Below are positions 44,933-52,586 of a stretch of DNA of 58,664 nucleotides, in pieces. Within the stretch, counting starts at the first letter, position 1, and the number at the start of each line of letters is the position of its first letter. Under the pieces are notes generated by a model that made no database searches, had not been told where the DNA came from, and saw only the letters and a list, made by a program, of their open reading frames with translations. Origin of the DNA: Burkholderiales bacterium (GTDB lineage Bacteria > Pseudomonadota > Gammaproteobacteria > Burkholderiales > Burkholderiaceae_C); contig JANXYH010000095.1 of NCBI GenBank assembly GCA_025350145.1, positions 1-58,664 on the forward strand, given 5' to 3'. A program made the position numbers and the translations under genes.

Positions 44933-46063
44933 ATGACCGATACGCCCGCCGACCTGACCGCCGTCGCCCACACCGCCGTCGCCCAAGCTGCTGCCGCCGC
45001 CACCCAGGACACCACCCGCATCGACGACACCCGCATCGCGGCGGTGCGGGCCCTGGTATCGCCGGCGGTGCTGCTCGAAGAGCTGCCGGTGACACCGGCG
45101 ATCGAGTTGCTGGTCGAGACCACCCGCCAATCGATCAGCGCGGTGCTGCAGGGCCGCGACGACCGGCTGGTGGTGGTGGTCGGCCCGTGCTCGATCCACG
45201 ACCATTCCCAGGCGATGCACTACGCCCAACTGCTCAAGCCGCTGGCCGATGAGTTGGTCGGCGAGTTGATCGTGGTGATGCGGGTGTACTTCGAGAAGCC
45301 GCGCACCACCGTCGGCTGGAAGGGCTTCATCAACGACCCCAGGCTGGACGGCAGCTTCCGCATCAACGAGGGCCTGCGCCTGGCGCGCCAGTTGTTGCTG
45401 CAGATCAACGCCCTGGGCCTGCCGGCGGGCAGCGAGTTCCTCGACCTGCTCAGCCCGCAGTACATCAGCGACCTGATCGCCTGGGGGGCGATAGGCGCGC
45501 GCACCACCGAGAGCCAGAGCCATCGCCAGCTTGCCTCGGGCATGAGCTGCCCGGTCGGCTTCAAGAACGGCACCGACGGCGGCGTGCAGGTGGCCGCCGA
45601 CGCGATCGTCTCGGCCGCCGCCGCGCATTCGTTCATGGGCATGACCAAGATGGGCGTGGCGGCGATCTTCGAGACCCGCGGCAACACCGACGGCCATGTC
45701 ATCCTGCGCGGCGGCAAGGCGCCCAACTACGACGCCGCCCATGTCGAGGCCTGCTGCGCGGCCCTGCGCAAGGCCGGCCAGCGCGAGCAAGTGATGGTCG
45801 ATTGCTCGCACGCCAACTCGGCCAAGCAGCACCGCCGCCAGATCGAGGTCGCGGCCGATGTGGCGGCGCAGATGGCCGGCGGCGAGCGGCGGATCATTGG
45901 CGTGATGGTCGAGAGCCATCTCCACGAGGGCCGCCAGGATCTGCTGGCCGGGCGCGCGCTGACGCCCGGGGTCTCGATCACCGACGCCTGCATCGGCTGG
46001 CACGACACCGTGCCGCTGCTGCGCGCGCTGGCCCAAGCGGTGCAGCAACGCCGGGGGCGCTGA
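44933..46063 (+). CDS. aroG: 3-deoxy-7-phosphoheptulonate (DAHP) synthase
   Basis: A 376-residue class I (AroFGH-type) DAHP synthase that joins phosphoenolpyruvate and erythrose 4-phosphate in the first step of aromatic synthesis. It has VVVVGPCSIHDHSQAMHYA, MRVYFEKPRTTVGWKG, GARTTESQSHRQLASG, GFKNGTDG, ILRGG, the metal-binding DCSHANS and ESHLHEGRQ. The ATG at 44933 has a strong GAGGAG site; an ATG at 44876 is less likely. Which aromatic amino acid inhibits it cannot be told. It overlaps nudB by one base. Confidence 0.94.
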   Translation: MTDTPADLTAVAHTAVAQAAAAATQDTTRIDDTRIAAVRALVSPAVLLEELPVTPAIELLVETTRQSISAVLQGRDDRLVVVVGPCSIHDHSQAMHYAQLLKPLADELVGELIVVMRVYFEKPRTTVGWKGFINDPRLDGSFRINEGLRLARQLLLQINALGLPAGSEFLDLLSPQYISDLIAWGAIGARTTESQSHRQLASGMSCPVGFKNGTDGGVQVAADAIVSAAAAHSFMGMTKMGVAAIFETRGNTDGHVILRGGKAPNYDAAHVEACCAALRKAGQREQVMVDCSHANSAKQHRRQIEVAADVAAQMAGGERRIIGVMVESHLHEGRQDLLAGRALTPGVSITDACIGWHDTVPLLRALAQAVQQRRGR

Positions 46064-46551
46064 TGGCGCTGGCCCCGGCACGACCGTTCAAGATCCCCGA
46101 GAGCGTGCTGGTGGTGATCCACACCCCGGCGCTGGAGGTGCTGCTGATCGAGCGCGCCGACCAGCCCGGTTTCTGGCAGAGCGTCACCGGCGCCAAGGAT
46201 GCGGTCGACGAGCCGCTGCTGCGCACCTGCATCCGCGAGGTGGCTGAGGAGACCGGCATCGCCATCGGCAGCCCGGCCGTGCCGCTGGCAGCGCTGCGCG
46301 ACTGGGCGCTGGCCAACGTCTACGCCCTGTACCCGGTCTGGCGCCACCGCTACGCGCCAGCGGTTACCCACAACACCGAGCATGTGTTCGGCCTGACCGT
46401 GCCCGCCGACACAGCCGTGCGGCTGGCGCCGCGCGAACACCTGCGCCACCAGTGGCTGCCCTGGCGCGAGGCCGCCGACCGCTGCTTCTCGCCGTCCAAC
46501 GCCGAGGCCATCAGCCACCTGCCGCGGCTGGGCGGAACGGCCCCGGGCTGA
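46063..46551 (+). CDS. nudB: Dihydroneopterin triphosphate diphosphatase
   Basis: A 162-residue Nudix hydrolase. The Nudix box runs from GAKDAVDE to REVAEETGI with the canonical G-x5-E-x7-REx2EExGI spacing (near 45-67). The N-terminal FKIPESVLVVIHTPALEVLLIERAD and WQSVTGAKD are typical of NudB, which removes pyrophosphate from dihydroneopterin triphosphate in folate synthesis. Its position after aspS in related genomes supports the name. Confidence 0.9.
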   Translation: MALAPARPFKIPESVLVVIHTPALEVLLIERADQPGFWQSVTGAKDAVDEPLLRTCIREVAEETGIAIGSPAVPLAALRDWALANVYALYPVWRHRYAPAVTHNTEHVFGLTVPADTAVRLAPREHLRHQWLPWREAADRCFSPSNAEAISHLPRLGGTAPG

Positions 46552-46556
46552 GCAGC

Positions 46557-47369
46557 ATGGTGCGCCGCGCTACCAGTCTTGCGTCCTCGCGTCCGGCGCT
46601 GCCCAACCGGCAGGCCCGCCAGGTGCTGCGCGTGGCCACCTACAACATCCACAAGGGGGTGCGCGGCCTGGGGCCAGCAAAGCGGCTGGAGATCCACAAC
46701 CTCGGGCTGGGGATAGAGGCGCTGGACGCCGACCTGGTGGCGCTGCAGGAGGTGCGCCTGTACCACCAGCGCGACGCGCTGCGCTTCGAGCGCACCTTGC
46801 TGGGCTGGCCCGAGCAGGGCCAGGCCGAGTTCCTGGCGCCCGAGGGCTATGCCGTGGCCTACCGCAGCAACGCGGTGACGCGCGGCGGCGAGCATGGCAA
46901 CGCGCTGCTGGCGCGCTGGCCGATGGGCGACATCGGGCACCACGATGTCAGCGACCACCGCTTCGAGCAGCGCGGCCTGCTGCATGTGCCGGTGCTGTGG
47001 CACGGCCACACTGTGCACGCCGTGGTCGTGCACTTTGGCCTGATCCATGCCAGCCGGGTGCGCCAGGTCGAGCGCCTGGCCGAGTTCATCGCCGCCACGG
47101 TGCCGGCCGACGCGCCGCTGCTGGTGGCGGGTGATTTCAACGACTGGGGCGAGCGGCTGGACGAGCCCATGGCCGCGATCGGCCTGAGCCGCGCCCGCCA
47201 TGGCGGCCCGCTGGCGCAGCGCACCTTCCCCTCGCGCGTGCCGCTGTTCGCCCTGGACCGGGTCTACCTGCGCGGCCTGCGTTGCGTCGGCTCCAGCGTG
47301 CCGCGCGGCGCCGCCTGGGCGCGCATGTCCGACCACCTGCCGCTGCTGGTCGACCTGGCGCTGGCCTGA
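46557..47369 (+). CDS. Endonuclease/exonuclease/phosphatase family protein
   Basis: A 270-residue EEP-superfamily protein. It has LRVATYNIHKGVRG with the metal-site Asn, LVALQEVRL with the catalytic Glu, the VVHFGLIHASR His, AGDFNDWGE and MSDHLPLLVDL with the final Asp-His pair. Substrate may be a phospholipid or a nucleic acid. It directly precedes clsB by a few bases, an arrangement common in Proteobacteria that suggests a role in phospholipid turnover. Confidence 0.88.
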   Translation: MVRRATSLASSRPALPNRQARQVLRVATYNIHKGVRGLGPAKRLEIHNLGLGIEALDADLVALQEVRLYHQRDALRFERTLLGWPEQGQAEFLAPEGYAVAYRSNAVTRGGEHGNALLARWPMGDIGHHDVSDHRFEQRGLLHVPVLWHGHTVHAVVVHFGLIHASRVRQVERLAEFIAATVPADAPLLVAGDFNDWGERLDEPMAAIGLSRARHGGPLAQRTFPSRVPLFALDRVYLRGLRCVGSSVPRGAAWARMSDHLPLLVDLALA

Positions 47370-47373
47370 CGCC

Positions 47374-48717
47374 GTGCCCGGCCACGCCAGCCGCCCGGCT
47401 CAGCAGCGGCGCTCGCGCGCCGAGCGTCGCCGCCCGCCGCTGACCGGTGGCAACCAGGTGCAGTTGCTGCAAGGCGGCGAGGAGTTGTTCGAGGCCATGG
47501 TCCAGGCCATCGGCCAGGCCCGCAGCCGGGTCTGGCTGGCGACCTACCTGTTCCACGACGACCCGGCGGCGCAGCGCATCGCCAAGGCGCTGGTGGTCGC
47601 GGCCGAGCGCGGCGTGCAGGTCGCGGTGGTGGTCGACGGCTTCGGCGCCAAGGCCACGCTGGCCAGCCTGCGCGGCTGGTTCGAGCCGGCGGGCGTCGAG
47701 TTCGCGGTCTTCCGCCCGGCCCAGCGCTGGTGGCAGGTCGCCCAGCCCGGCCAGTTGCGCCGCCTGCACCAGAAGCTGTGCGTGGTCGACGACGAGGTCG
47801 GCTTTGTCGGTGGTATCAACCTCATCGACGACCGCAACGACCTGCGCCACGGCTGGTCCGACCGGCCACGGCTGGACTTTGCGGTCAGCCTGCGCGGCCC
47901 GGTGGTGGCCTATGTCGCGCAGACCGCCCAGGCGATGTTCATGCGCGCCCGTCTGGGCACGGCCTGGCGCGACGAGATCGGCCAGTTGCTGCGCGGCGCC
48001 GAACCCCTGGCCGCTGCCCGGCAGATGCTCGCGCGGCTGCGGATCGTGCCGCTGGCCGCAGGCAGCCCGTCGACGCGGCGATCGGCAGATGCCTCGGCCG
48101 AGGACGCCTGCGAGGCCGCGACTTCGGCCGCCGCGCTGGCGCCGGTGCGCGCCAGCTTCGTGGTTCGCGACAACCTGCGCCAGCGCCGGGCGATTGAGCA
48201 GGCCTATGTCCAGGCGATAGACGCTGCCAGCACCCGGGTCGACATCGTCTGCCCCTACTTCTACCCCGGCCAGACCTTCCGCACCAGCCTGTGCCGCGCT
48301 GCCCGACGCGGCGTCGCGGTACGGCTGCTGCTGCAGGGCAAGGCCGACTACCATTTCGCCGCGCTCGCCGCCCAGGTGCTGTACCAGGAACTGCTGGGCG
48401 CAGGCGTGCGGGTGTTCGAGTACACGCCCGCCTTCCTCCACGCCAAGGTGGCCCTGGTCGATGACGACTGGGCGACGGTCGGCAGCTCCAACATCGACCC
48501 ACTGTCGCTGCTGCTGAACCTGGAGGCCAACGTGATCGTCCGCGATACCGAATTCAGCGCCACCCTGGCCAGCCGGATCGAGCTGGCCTTCGCCGACTGC
48601 CGCGAGGTCATTCTGCCGGGCCTGGGCGTAGGCTGGCTGGCGGCCCTGCGCCGCAGCCTGGTCGCCTGGACCGCCTACTGGTTCCTGCGCCTGGCGGGGA
48701 TCAGCGGGCGGTATTGA
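47374..48717 (+). CDS. clsB: Cardiolipin synthase B
   Basis: A 447-residue phospholipase-D-type protein with two HKD motifs: HQKLCVVDD in the first half and HAKVALVDD near residue 355. YLFHDDPAA, GGINLIDDRND and GSSNIDPLSLLLNLEANV are typical of ClsB, which makes cardiolipin without N-terminal transmembrane helices. The start is a GTG at 47374; no ATG is available in the right place. A low-complexity Ala/Ser-rich linker (about residues 230-260) separates the halves. Confidence 0.92.
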   Translation: MPGHASRPAQQRRSRAERRRPPLTGGNQVQLLQGGEELFEAMVQAIGQARSRVWLATYLFHDDPAAQRIAKALVVAAERGVQVAVVVDGFGAKATLASLRGWFEPAGVEFAVFRPAQRWWQVAQPGQLRRLHQKLCVVDDEVGFVGGINLIDDRNDLRHGWSDRPRLDFAVSLRGPVVAYVAQTAQAMFMRARLGTAWRDEIGQLLRGAEPLAAARQMLARLRIVPLAAGSPSTRRSADASAEDACEAATSAAALAPVRASFVVRDNLRQRRAIEQAYVQAIDAASTRVDIVCPYFYPGQTFRTSLCRAARRGVAVRLLLQGKADYHFAALAAQVLYQELLGAGVRVFEYTPAFLHAKVALVDDDWATVGSSNIDPLSLLLNLEANVIVRDTEFSATLASRIELAFADCREVILPGLGVGWLAALRRSLVAWTAYWFLRLAGISGRY

Positions 48718-48825
48718 GGACAAGTGTCAGATATTTCAATGCCCAGGAATATTGTGAATAAAGTTAAACCTATCGTAAGACTTCTCTACTTAATTCTGGC
48801 AATATTTTAGGTCTTTGAGTTTTGA

Positions 48826-49026
48826 TTGTACGTTGATGGATTTGAAATAAACGGTAAAGAGGTTTCTCAAGTGGACTTGTGGACAGGTATCATTTCTGCG
48901 TACTCTAGACGAACGCAAGGCCGAAGTGGCTTGGTAGGGTTCGGGCTCGGAATTTTGACCGGAATTGTTTTAATATCTATAGGAGCAATGGCCCTTCAAG
49001 GTTTGCATGCGGCTGCCCACCCGTAA
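48826..49026 (+). CDS. Small membrane protein, possibly truncated
   Basis: A 66-residue open frame in notably AT-rich DNA. It ends in one hydrophobic helix (LVGFGLGILTGIVLISIGAMAL). The only usable start is TTG at 48826, directly after an in-frame stop, with no good ribosome-binding site. It may be the 3' end of a longer broken gene. I do not recognise the family. It lies between clsB and the cassette genes and has base composition unlike either. Confidence 0.35.
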   Translation: MYVDGFEINGKEVSQVDLWTGIISAYSRRTQGRSGLVGFGLGILTGIVLISIGAMALQGLHAAAHP

Positions 49027-49040
49027 ATGAGACTTAGGCC

Positions 49041-49769
49041 TCAAATGTCCTGTTTCAGTCGAGCAAGGTCTTGATTGATTCCCAGGATTGCGAATCGCTC
49101 GGGCAGAATACGTTCGAATAGGGAGAGAGTACATACACCTACCTGTGCGGCAGTCTTTAGCGCACATTGTAGCGGTTGACCAATGCCCTGAAGATAGCTA
49201 ACGGAAAACTGCACATGTGTCGGCTGCCTGGCAAGTTTTAGCGTCTGCATCAGGGCCAACTCATTGGGATGCGCCCCAAGATCGATTGTCCGATCATAAA
49301 GTGCCCTAGCAACTTTCCCTTCCCCTGGGGCAACTTGGGTGGCTAGCTTGAGAAGCGAGCCGATTTTGAATTCATCCTTCACCTTCTTTTTAGAATGTGC
49401 GCTGTCTTCCCTATGTAGCCAAGTTTTCTGGGAACTTGGATTCTTTGAGAGATAAAGGCCATATAGAGCGTTCTCCAGTGCTGAGCGCAGCAACGCATAG
49501 CTTTCCGGAAGCTGACCGCTCCAAGTCAGACGGCATGCGCCAAGAAGGTTTGAATGTGTGCGCAAGATGAATAGGCCGGCGAACCAATTCTTTGAATTGT
49601 CAAAGGCGCGAATTGTTTGGCGAAAGGCGCGATCGATCTCAATCAACCTGCCAACCTCTCGCGGAAGATTTGCAAAGGTGGCGAACTCATTGGTGCGGGA
49701 AGCATCAAGGAACCTGGTGATCTCGTTCGATGACCAATTTGGAGGTGGTTGGGTTTGTGCTGATGTCAT
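49041..49769 (-). CDS. Hypothetical cassette-borne protein
   Basis: A 242-residue, mostly helical soluble protein of unknown family. The segment ESYALLRSALENALYGLYLSKNP resembles a motif in uncharacterised DUF5677-like proteins, but I am not sure of this. No signal peptide or membrane segment is present. Its ATG lies nine bases beyond the R' core of attC-like site C, a spacing typical of integron cassettes, and GC content is low compared with the core genes. The stop is followed by 'ggcctaag', a weak match to an attC start. Confidence 0.6.
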   Translation of the reverse strand: MTSAQTQPPPNWSSNEITRFLDASRTNEFATFANLPREVGRLIEIDRAFRQTIRAFDNSKNWFAGLFILRTHSNLLGACRLTWSGQLPESYALLRSALENALYGLYLSKNPSSQKTWLHREDSAHSKKKVKDEFKIGSLLKLATQVAPGEGKVARALYDRTIDLGAHPNELALMQTLKLARQPTHVQFSVSYLQGIGQPLQCALKTAAQVGVCTLSLFERILPERFAILGINQDLARLKQDI

Positions 49770-49777
49770 TTGGTGAG

Positions 49778-49862
49778 ATCCAACCAGAAGCGTTCATCTG
49801 TCGCTTATCCGACGTTGATAAGTCAGGCCGTTATTGCCGGCGGCGCGTAAACCACGTTGAAC
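49778..49862 (-). other. attC-like recombination site C
   Basis: On the minus strand this 85-bp palindrome starts with GTTCAAC (49862-49856) and ends with GTTGGAT (49784-49778), both exact fits to the integron core consensus RYYYAAC and GTTRRRY. The inner arms contain 'gtttacgcgccgccgg' on one side and a weaker partner on the other. About 20 bp next to GTTCAAC are shared with site D. The gene at 49041-49769 begins directly after it, and a truncated hipA ends directly before it. Confidence 0.6.
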
Positions 49863-49991
49863 TGAAGCCAGCGAGCTTGGCCCGTAGCGCAGAGAAACCC
49901 AGTTGCTTGAGGCGACCAGCTTCAATGCGCCGACGAACTTCGGTGTTTGGGGGTCGCCCAGATACCAGAGGTGGATATCGTTCAGCCTCAT
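49794..49991 (-). pseudogene. hipA: Truncated HipA toxin fragment
   Basis: The frame starts one base after hipB and encodes about 45 residues resembling the N-terminus of HipA kinases (LNDIHLWYLGDPQTPKFVGALKL, then NWVSLRYGPSSLAS). It then runs into attC-like site C and stops about 20 residues later with unrelated sequence. Full HipA proteins have about 400 residues, so the kinase domain is missing and the toxin cannot be active. The break coincides with the GTTCAAC core. Confidence 0.6.
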
Positions 49992-49992
49992 C

Positions 49993-50406
49993 TCAACCCC
50001 GCTTCGACCGTTTCGGTCCGGTCGGGACTGCGGGCGTGCGCGCTTGTGTTGGGACGGCGCGCGCCCGCGCTTCTGCGGCGTTGCGTGTCCGCGCGCGGCC
50101 GAGCGCGATAGCCGCGCGCACATCCATCTCTATGGCGCCGCGGTCGTGTTCTGGCGCAGCCAGATTCCCCAGCTCGCCATCACGCTGGATGAGCCAAAGC
50201 GCACTGGCGACAATCCCTATGCCCACCCCAGGGTCGCCTGCCTCCAAGCGCTGCAACGTGGACACCGTCACCCCCAGCCGTTGCGCCCAGGACCGCAGCG
50301 ACTCCTTGCGCCGCAGGCGCGCAACGGCCAAGTCGGCGCCGAGCTTTTCGATGGCGCCGGATGTCGCGGGAGACAGTTGCAGCAATGCGCGCGCGGTCTT
50401 TGGCAT
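49993..50406 (-). CDS. hipB: HipB-like XRE family antitoxin/regulator
   Basis: A 137-residue protein with an N-terminal Cro/C1-type helix-turn-helix (about 18-75, containing SLRSWAQRLGVTVSTLQRLEAGD). The C-terminal tail is Arg/Ala-rich and basic. HipB proteins bind operator DNA and neutralise HipA. Here the downstream hipA is truncated, so this is an orphan antitoxin or regulator. The ATG at 50406 is preferred to the longer frame. An AT-rich region with a TATATT-like -10 lies directly upstream, and an imperfect inverted repeat at 50431-50463 may be its operator. Confidence 0.75.
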   Translation of the reverse strand: MPKTARALLQLSPATSGAIEKLGADLAVARLRRKESLRSWAQRLGVTVSTLQRLEAGDPGVGIGIVASALWLIQRDGELGNLAAPEHDRGAIEMDVRAAIALGRARTRNAAEARARAVPTQARTPAVPTGPKRSKRG

Positions 50407-50430
50407 ACCGATAGAATATAACAATACGGC

Positions 50431-50463
50431 GCTCAACTACTGATTGATCGGTAGATGTTGAAC
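50431..50463. promoter_or_regulatory. Inverted repeat upstream of hipB
   Basis: GCTCAACTAC (50431-50440) and GTAGATGTTGAAC (50451-50463) form an imperfect palindrome with a ten-base centre. It lies 25 bases above the hipB start, where an autoregulatory operator would be expected. Its ends also resemble attC core boxes, but the 33-bp length is too short for an attC. Confidence 0.4.
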
Positions 50464-50571
50464 TGATCCGCCATTGCTCGACCCCATTGAGCCGGTCAAC
50501 TCGGTCGCCCTGAACGGCGCTGTCCACGGACACATGACTGAACAAGCCCAGGACTGCGGCGACCGCTGTTG

Positions 50572-50600
50572 TTGACAAAGCCTTCCATAAGGTTGATAAT
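50572..50600 (+). promoter_or_regulatory. Sigma-70 promoter for the HTH-ATPase-STAS gene
   Basis: A perfect -35 box TTGACA (50572-50577) and a -10 box GATAAT (50595-50600, one mismatch from TATAAT) are separated by the ideal 17 bases. The start codon follows 24 bases downstream. GTTGACA occurs at 50571-50577 and again at 50614-50620, overlapping the leader, and may be a direct-repeat operator. Confidence 0.7.
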
Positions 50601-50624
50601 AAAGGGTGCAGAAGTTGACAATCT

Positions 50625-51683
50625 ATGACCAAAGTTCGACCCGGCGGGGAGGCTGTTCGCAGGTTCATCATCGACAGCCTGGGGGCGCATCCGCGAGACA
50701 TTGTTCGGGTCACGGCGGAGAAGTTCGGCTGCTCGCGGCAAGCGGTACACAAGCACCTGCAGCGACTGATCGCGGACGGCTCAGCCACCGACGACGGGCA
50801 GACCAGGAGCAAGACCTATCGGCTCGCGCCCTTGGTGCAGTGGCGCAAGCAGTATGAACTGGCTACTGGTCTGGCGGAGGATGTGGTCTGGCGCACCGAC
50901 ATATCAGAATTGCTCGGCAAGTTGCCAGAAAATGTACTGAGCATCTGGCACTACGGATTCACCGAGATGTTCAACAACGTGATTGATCACTCCGAGGCTA
51001 GGCTGGTCTCGATCTCCCTGCAGAAGACCGCTGCAGCGACCACGATCAATATCTACGACGATGGCGTCGGAATCTTCAAGAAGATCCAGGCGGCCCTTGT
51101 CCTGATGGACGAACGGCATGCGGTGCTTGAACTCGCAAAGGGTAAGTTCACAACCGACCCTCGCCACCATTCTGGAGAAGGGATATTCTTCACTTCAAGA
51201 GTGTTGGACGAGTTCATCATCTCGTCGGGCGAAGTGTTCTTCTCACATCAGTTTGACGAGCGCGAAGACTGGATACTGCACTCGAGCTCTGGCAGTGGTG
51301 GCACCCTGGTGAAGATGGTGCTACACAACCATACCGCTCGGACGATCAAGAAGGTTTTTGACAATTTTACCTCTGGTGATGACTATGGCTTCACCAAGAC
51401 CGTGGTGCCGGTCAAGCTGATGCGCTACGGCGATGATAATTTAGTCTCTCGATCACAGGCCAAGCGTCTGCTGACCCGTGTCGATAGATTTAAGACGGTT
51501 GTGCTTGACTTCGCAGGCGTTGCCGGTATCGGTCAGGCTTTCGCGGACGAAGTATTTCGGGTGTTCAGGTCCAAGCATCCGAGTGTAAAAGTGGCCGCTG
51601 TCAATACCTCATCCGAGGTGAAGCGGATGATCACCCGCGCAGAGTCGCTCGGCGCGCAGGGTGATGCTAGTGATGCCACCTAA
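50625..51683 (+). CDS. Winged-helix / GHKL ATPase / STAS-like (DUF4325) fusion protein
   Basis: A 352-residue protein with three modules. Residues 1-70 form a winged helix-turn-helix (DIVRVTAEKFGCSRQAVHKHLQRL). Residues about 85-220 form a GHKL-type ATPase like anti-sigma kinases, with an N-box FTEMFNNVIDHSEA, G1 box YDDGVGIF and G2-like HHSGEGIF. Residues about 255-345 match the STAS-like DUF4325 domain (TVVLDFAGVAGIGQAFADEVFRVF). SpoIIAB and SpoIIAA carry the last two functions as separate proteins, so this looks like a self-contained phosphorylation switch with its own DNA-binding head. Targets are unknown. It diverges from hipB, lies in accessory DNA and has a near-consensus promoter. Confidence 0.8.
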   Translation: MTKVRPGGEAVRRFIIDSLGAHPRDIVRVTAEKFGCSRQAVHKHLQRLIADGSATDDGQTRSKTYRLAPLVQWRKQYELATGLAEDVVWRTDISELLGKLPENVLSIWHYGFTEMFNNVIDHSEARLVSISLQKTAAATTINIYDDGVGIFKKIQAALVLMDERHAVLELAKGKFTTDPRHHSGEGIFFTSRVLDEFIISSGEVFFSHQFDEREDWILHSSSGSGGTLVKMVLHNHTARTIKKVFDNFTSGDDYGFTKTVVPVKLMRYGDDNLVSRSQAKRLLTRVDRFKTVVLDFAGVAGIGQAFADEVFRVFRSKHPSVKVAAVNTSSEVKRMITRAESLGAQGDASDAT

Positions 51684-51689
51684 ATGGGG

Positions 51690-52403
51690 TCAGGCCTTCG
51701 TGTACAGGAGGTGAACCGTGCTCGTCGTGCTGTACTGAACATCAATTGTAAAAATGGTCAATGTTCCGTCGCTGGCGATTCGATATTTGGATTGGCTGGT
51801 AAACAAGAGTTGATTAGCGGTATTGTAGCTTCTGGTTATGAGTATGACGAATGCGGTGCTAGCCGAGTCGGCCTCAACGACGTAGCTTAGCTGACGCTGG
51901 CCAGTTAAAGTTGCCTTCGTGCTGTCGGTATAAACCGTAACGGTTGCGTAAACAGCAGTATCACCGACTTTGACAGTTGTTGGCAAAGGCGGTGGTGCAG
52001 TCTGGAACTTGGTGTAATCAACACCAGGGAATGATGAACCTAGGAGTGTATAACTTGCGTCGTGGTAAAGGGTGCCAGTAACAGCATTCGATGCCGGAGT
52101 GCAGTTAGTGAAGTTAATCGTTGCTGTCTGACCTGAAGAATATCCACTTACACCCTCAAATGTGGCCGGCGATGTCGCGCTGGTCGTGATCGTCGCCGTG
52201 CCGCTACAAGTACCTGAGATCGTGAAACTGTCTGCTGAACCGGCTGCTACACGAGTTCTATAGCCTGCCTGCAAGGGAAATGAGGTTATTGGAGTTGCAC
52301 CTGTACTTTCGCTGCCCCCTCCTCCGCCGCCGCCGCCGCATGCGGTGAAGGTGAAGGCAATGCAGATGAAAACAGAGGCAAGTGCTGGCTTCGGAAATGA
52401 CAT
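51690..52403 (-). CDS. Polyglycine lipoprotein, unknown function
   Basis: A 237-residue protein with a signal peptide and lipobox (FTFTAC), giving an acylated Cys followed by a run of eight Gly, a pattern common in Comamonadaceae lipoproteins. The rest is rich in Thr, Ser and Val with beta-strand character and one Cys pair (GTCSG and NFTNCTP). AAGGGAG lies close upstream of the ATG. The family is not recognised. It converges with the HTH-ATPase-STAS gene with six bases between them. Attachment to the outer-membrane inner leaflet is likely. Confidence 0.75.
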   Translation of the reverse strand: MSFPKPALASVFICIAFTFTACGGGGGGGGSESTGATPITSFPLQAGYRTRVAAGSADSFTISGTCSGTATITTSATSPATFEGVSGYSSGQTATINFTNCTPASNAVTGTLYHDASYTLLGSSFPGVDYTKFQTAPPPLPTTVKVGDTAVYATVTVYTDSTKATLTGQRQLSYVVEADSASTAFVILITRSYNTANQLLFTSQSKYRIASDGTLTIFTIDVQYSTTSTVHLLYTKA

Positions 52404-52500
52404 GTGGACTCCCTTTTGTAGATGGCCGCTTCGGTGAAGCGGTTCGTATAGTGTTACATAAACTCCGGCGGAGTAGCGGTACGTTGGATCCGGGCTCGAA

Positions 52501-52586
52501 GTCCCACTGAAAAGCGTTTATCCGCCACCCATCCGACGCCGGCAAAGCAAGCCGGAATAACCAGCGGCGGATAAACCACGTTGAAC
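52501..52586 (-). other. attC-like site D (degenerate)
   Basis: Read on the minus strand, an 86-bp imperfect palindrome starts with GTTCAAC (52586-52580) and ends with GTGGGAC (52507-52501), one base from GTTRRRY. The arms 'ggtttatccgccg' and 'ggcggataaacg' pair. It is shared in part with site A (inverted) and with site C near GTTCAAC. The lipoprotein gene follows about 100 bases downstream. Confidence 0.45.

Noticed and set aside
51684-51890. Plus-strand 68-codon frame after the STAS-fusion gene
   Set aside because: It lies entirely antisense to the well-supported lipoprotein gene and has no start signal or known domain.
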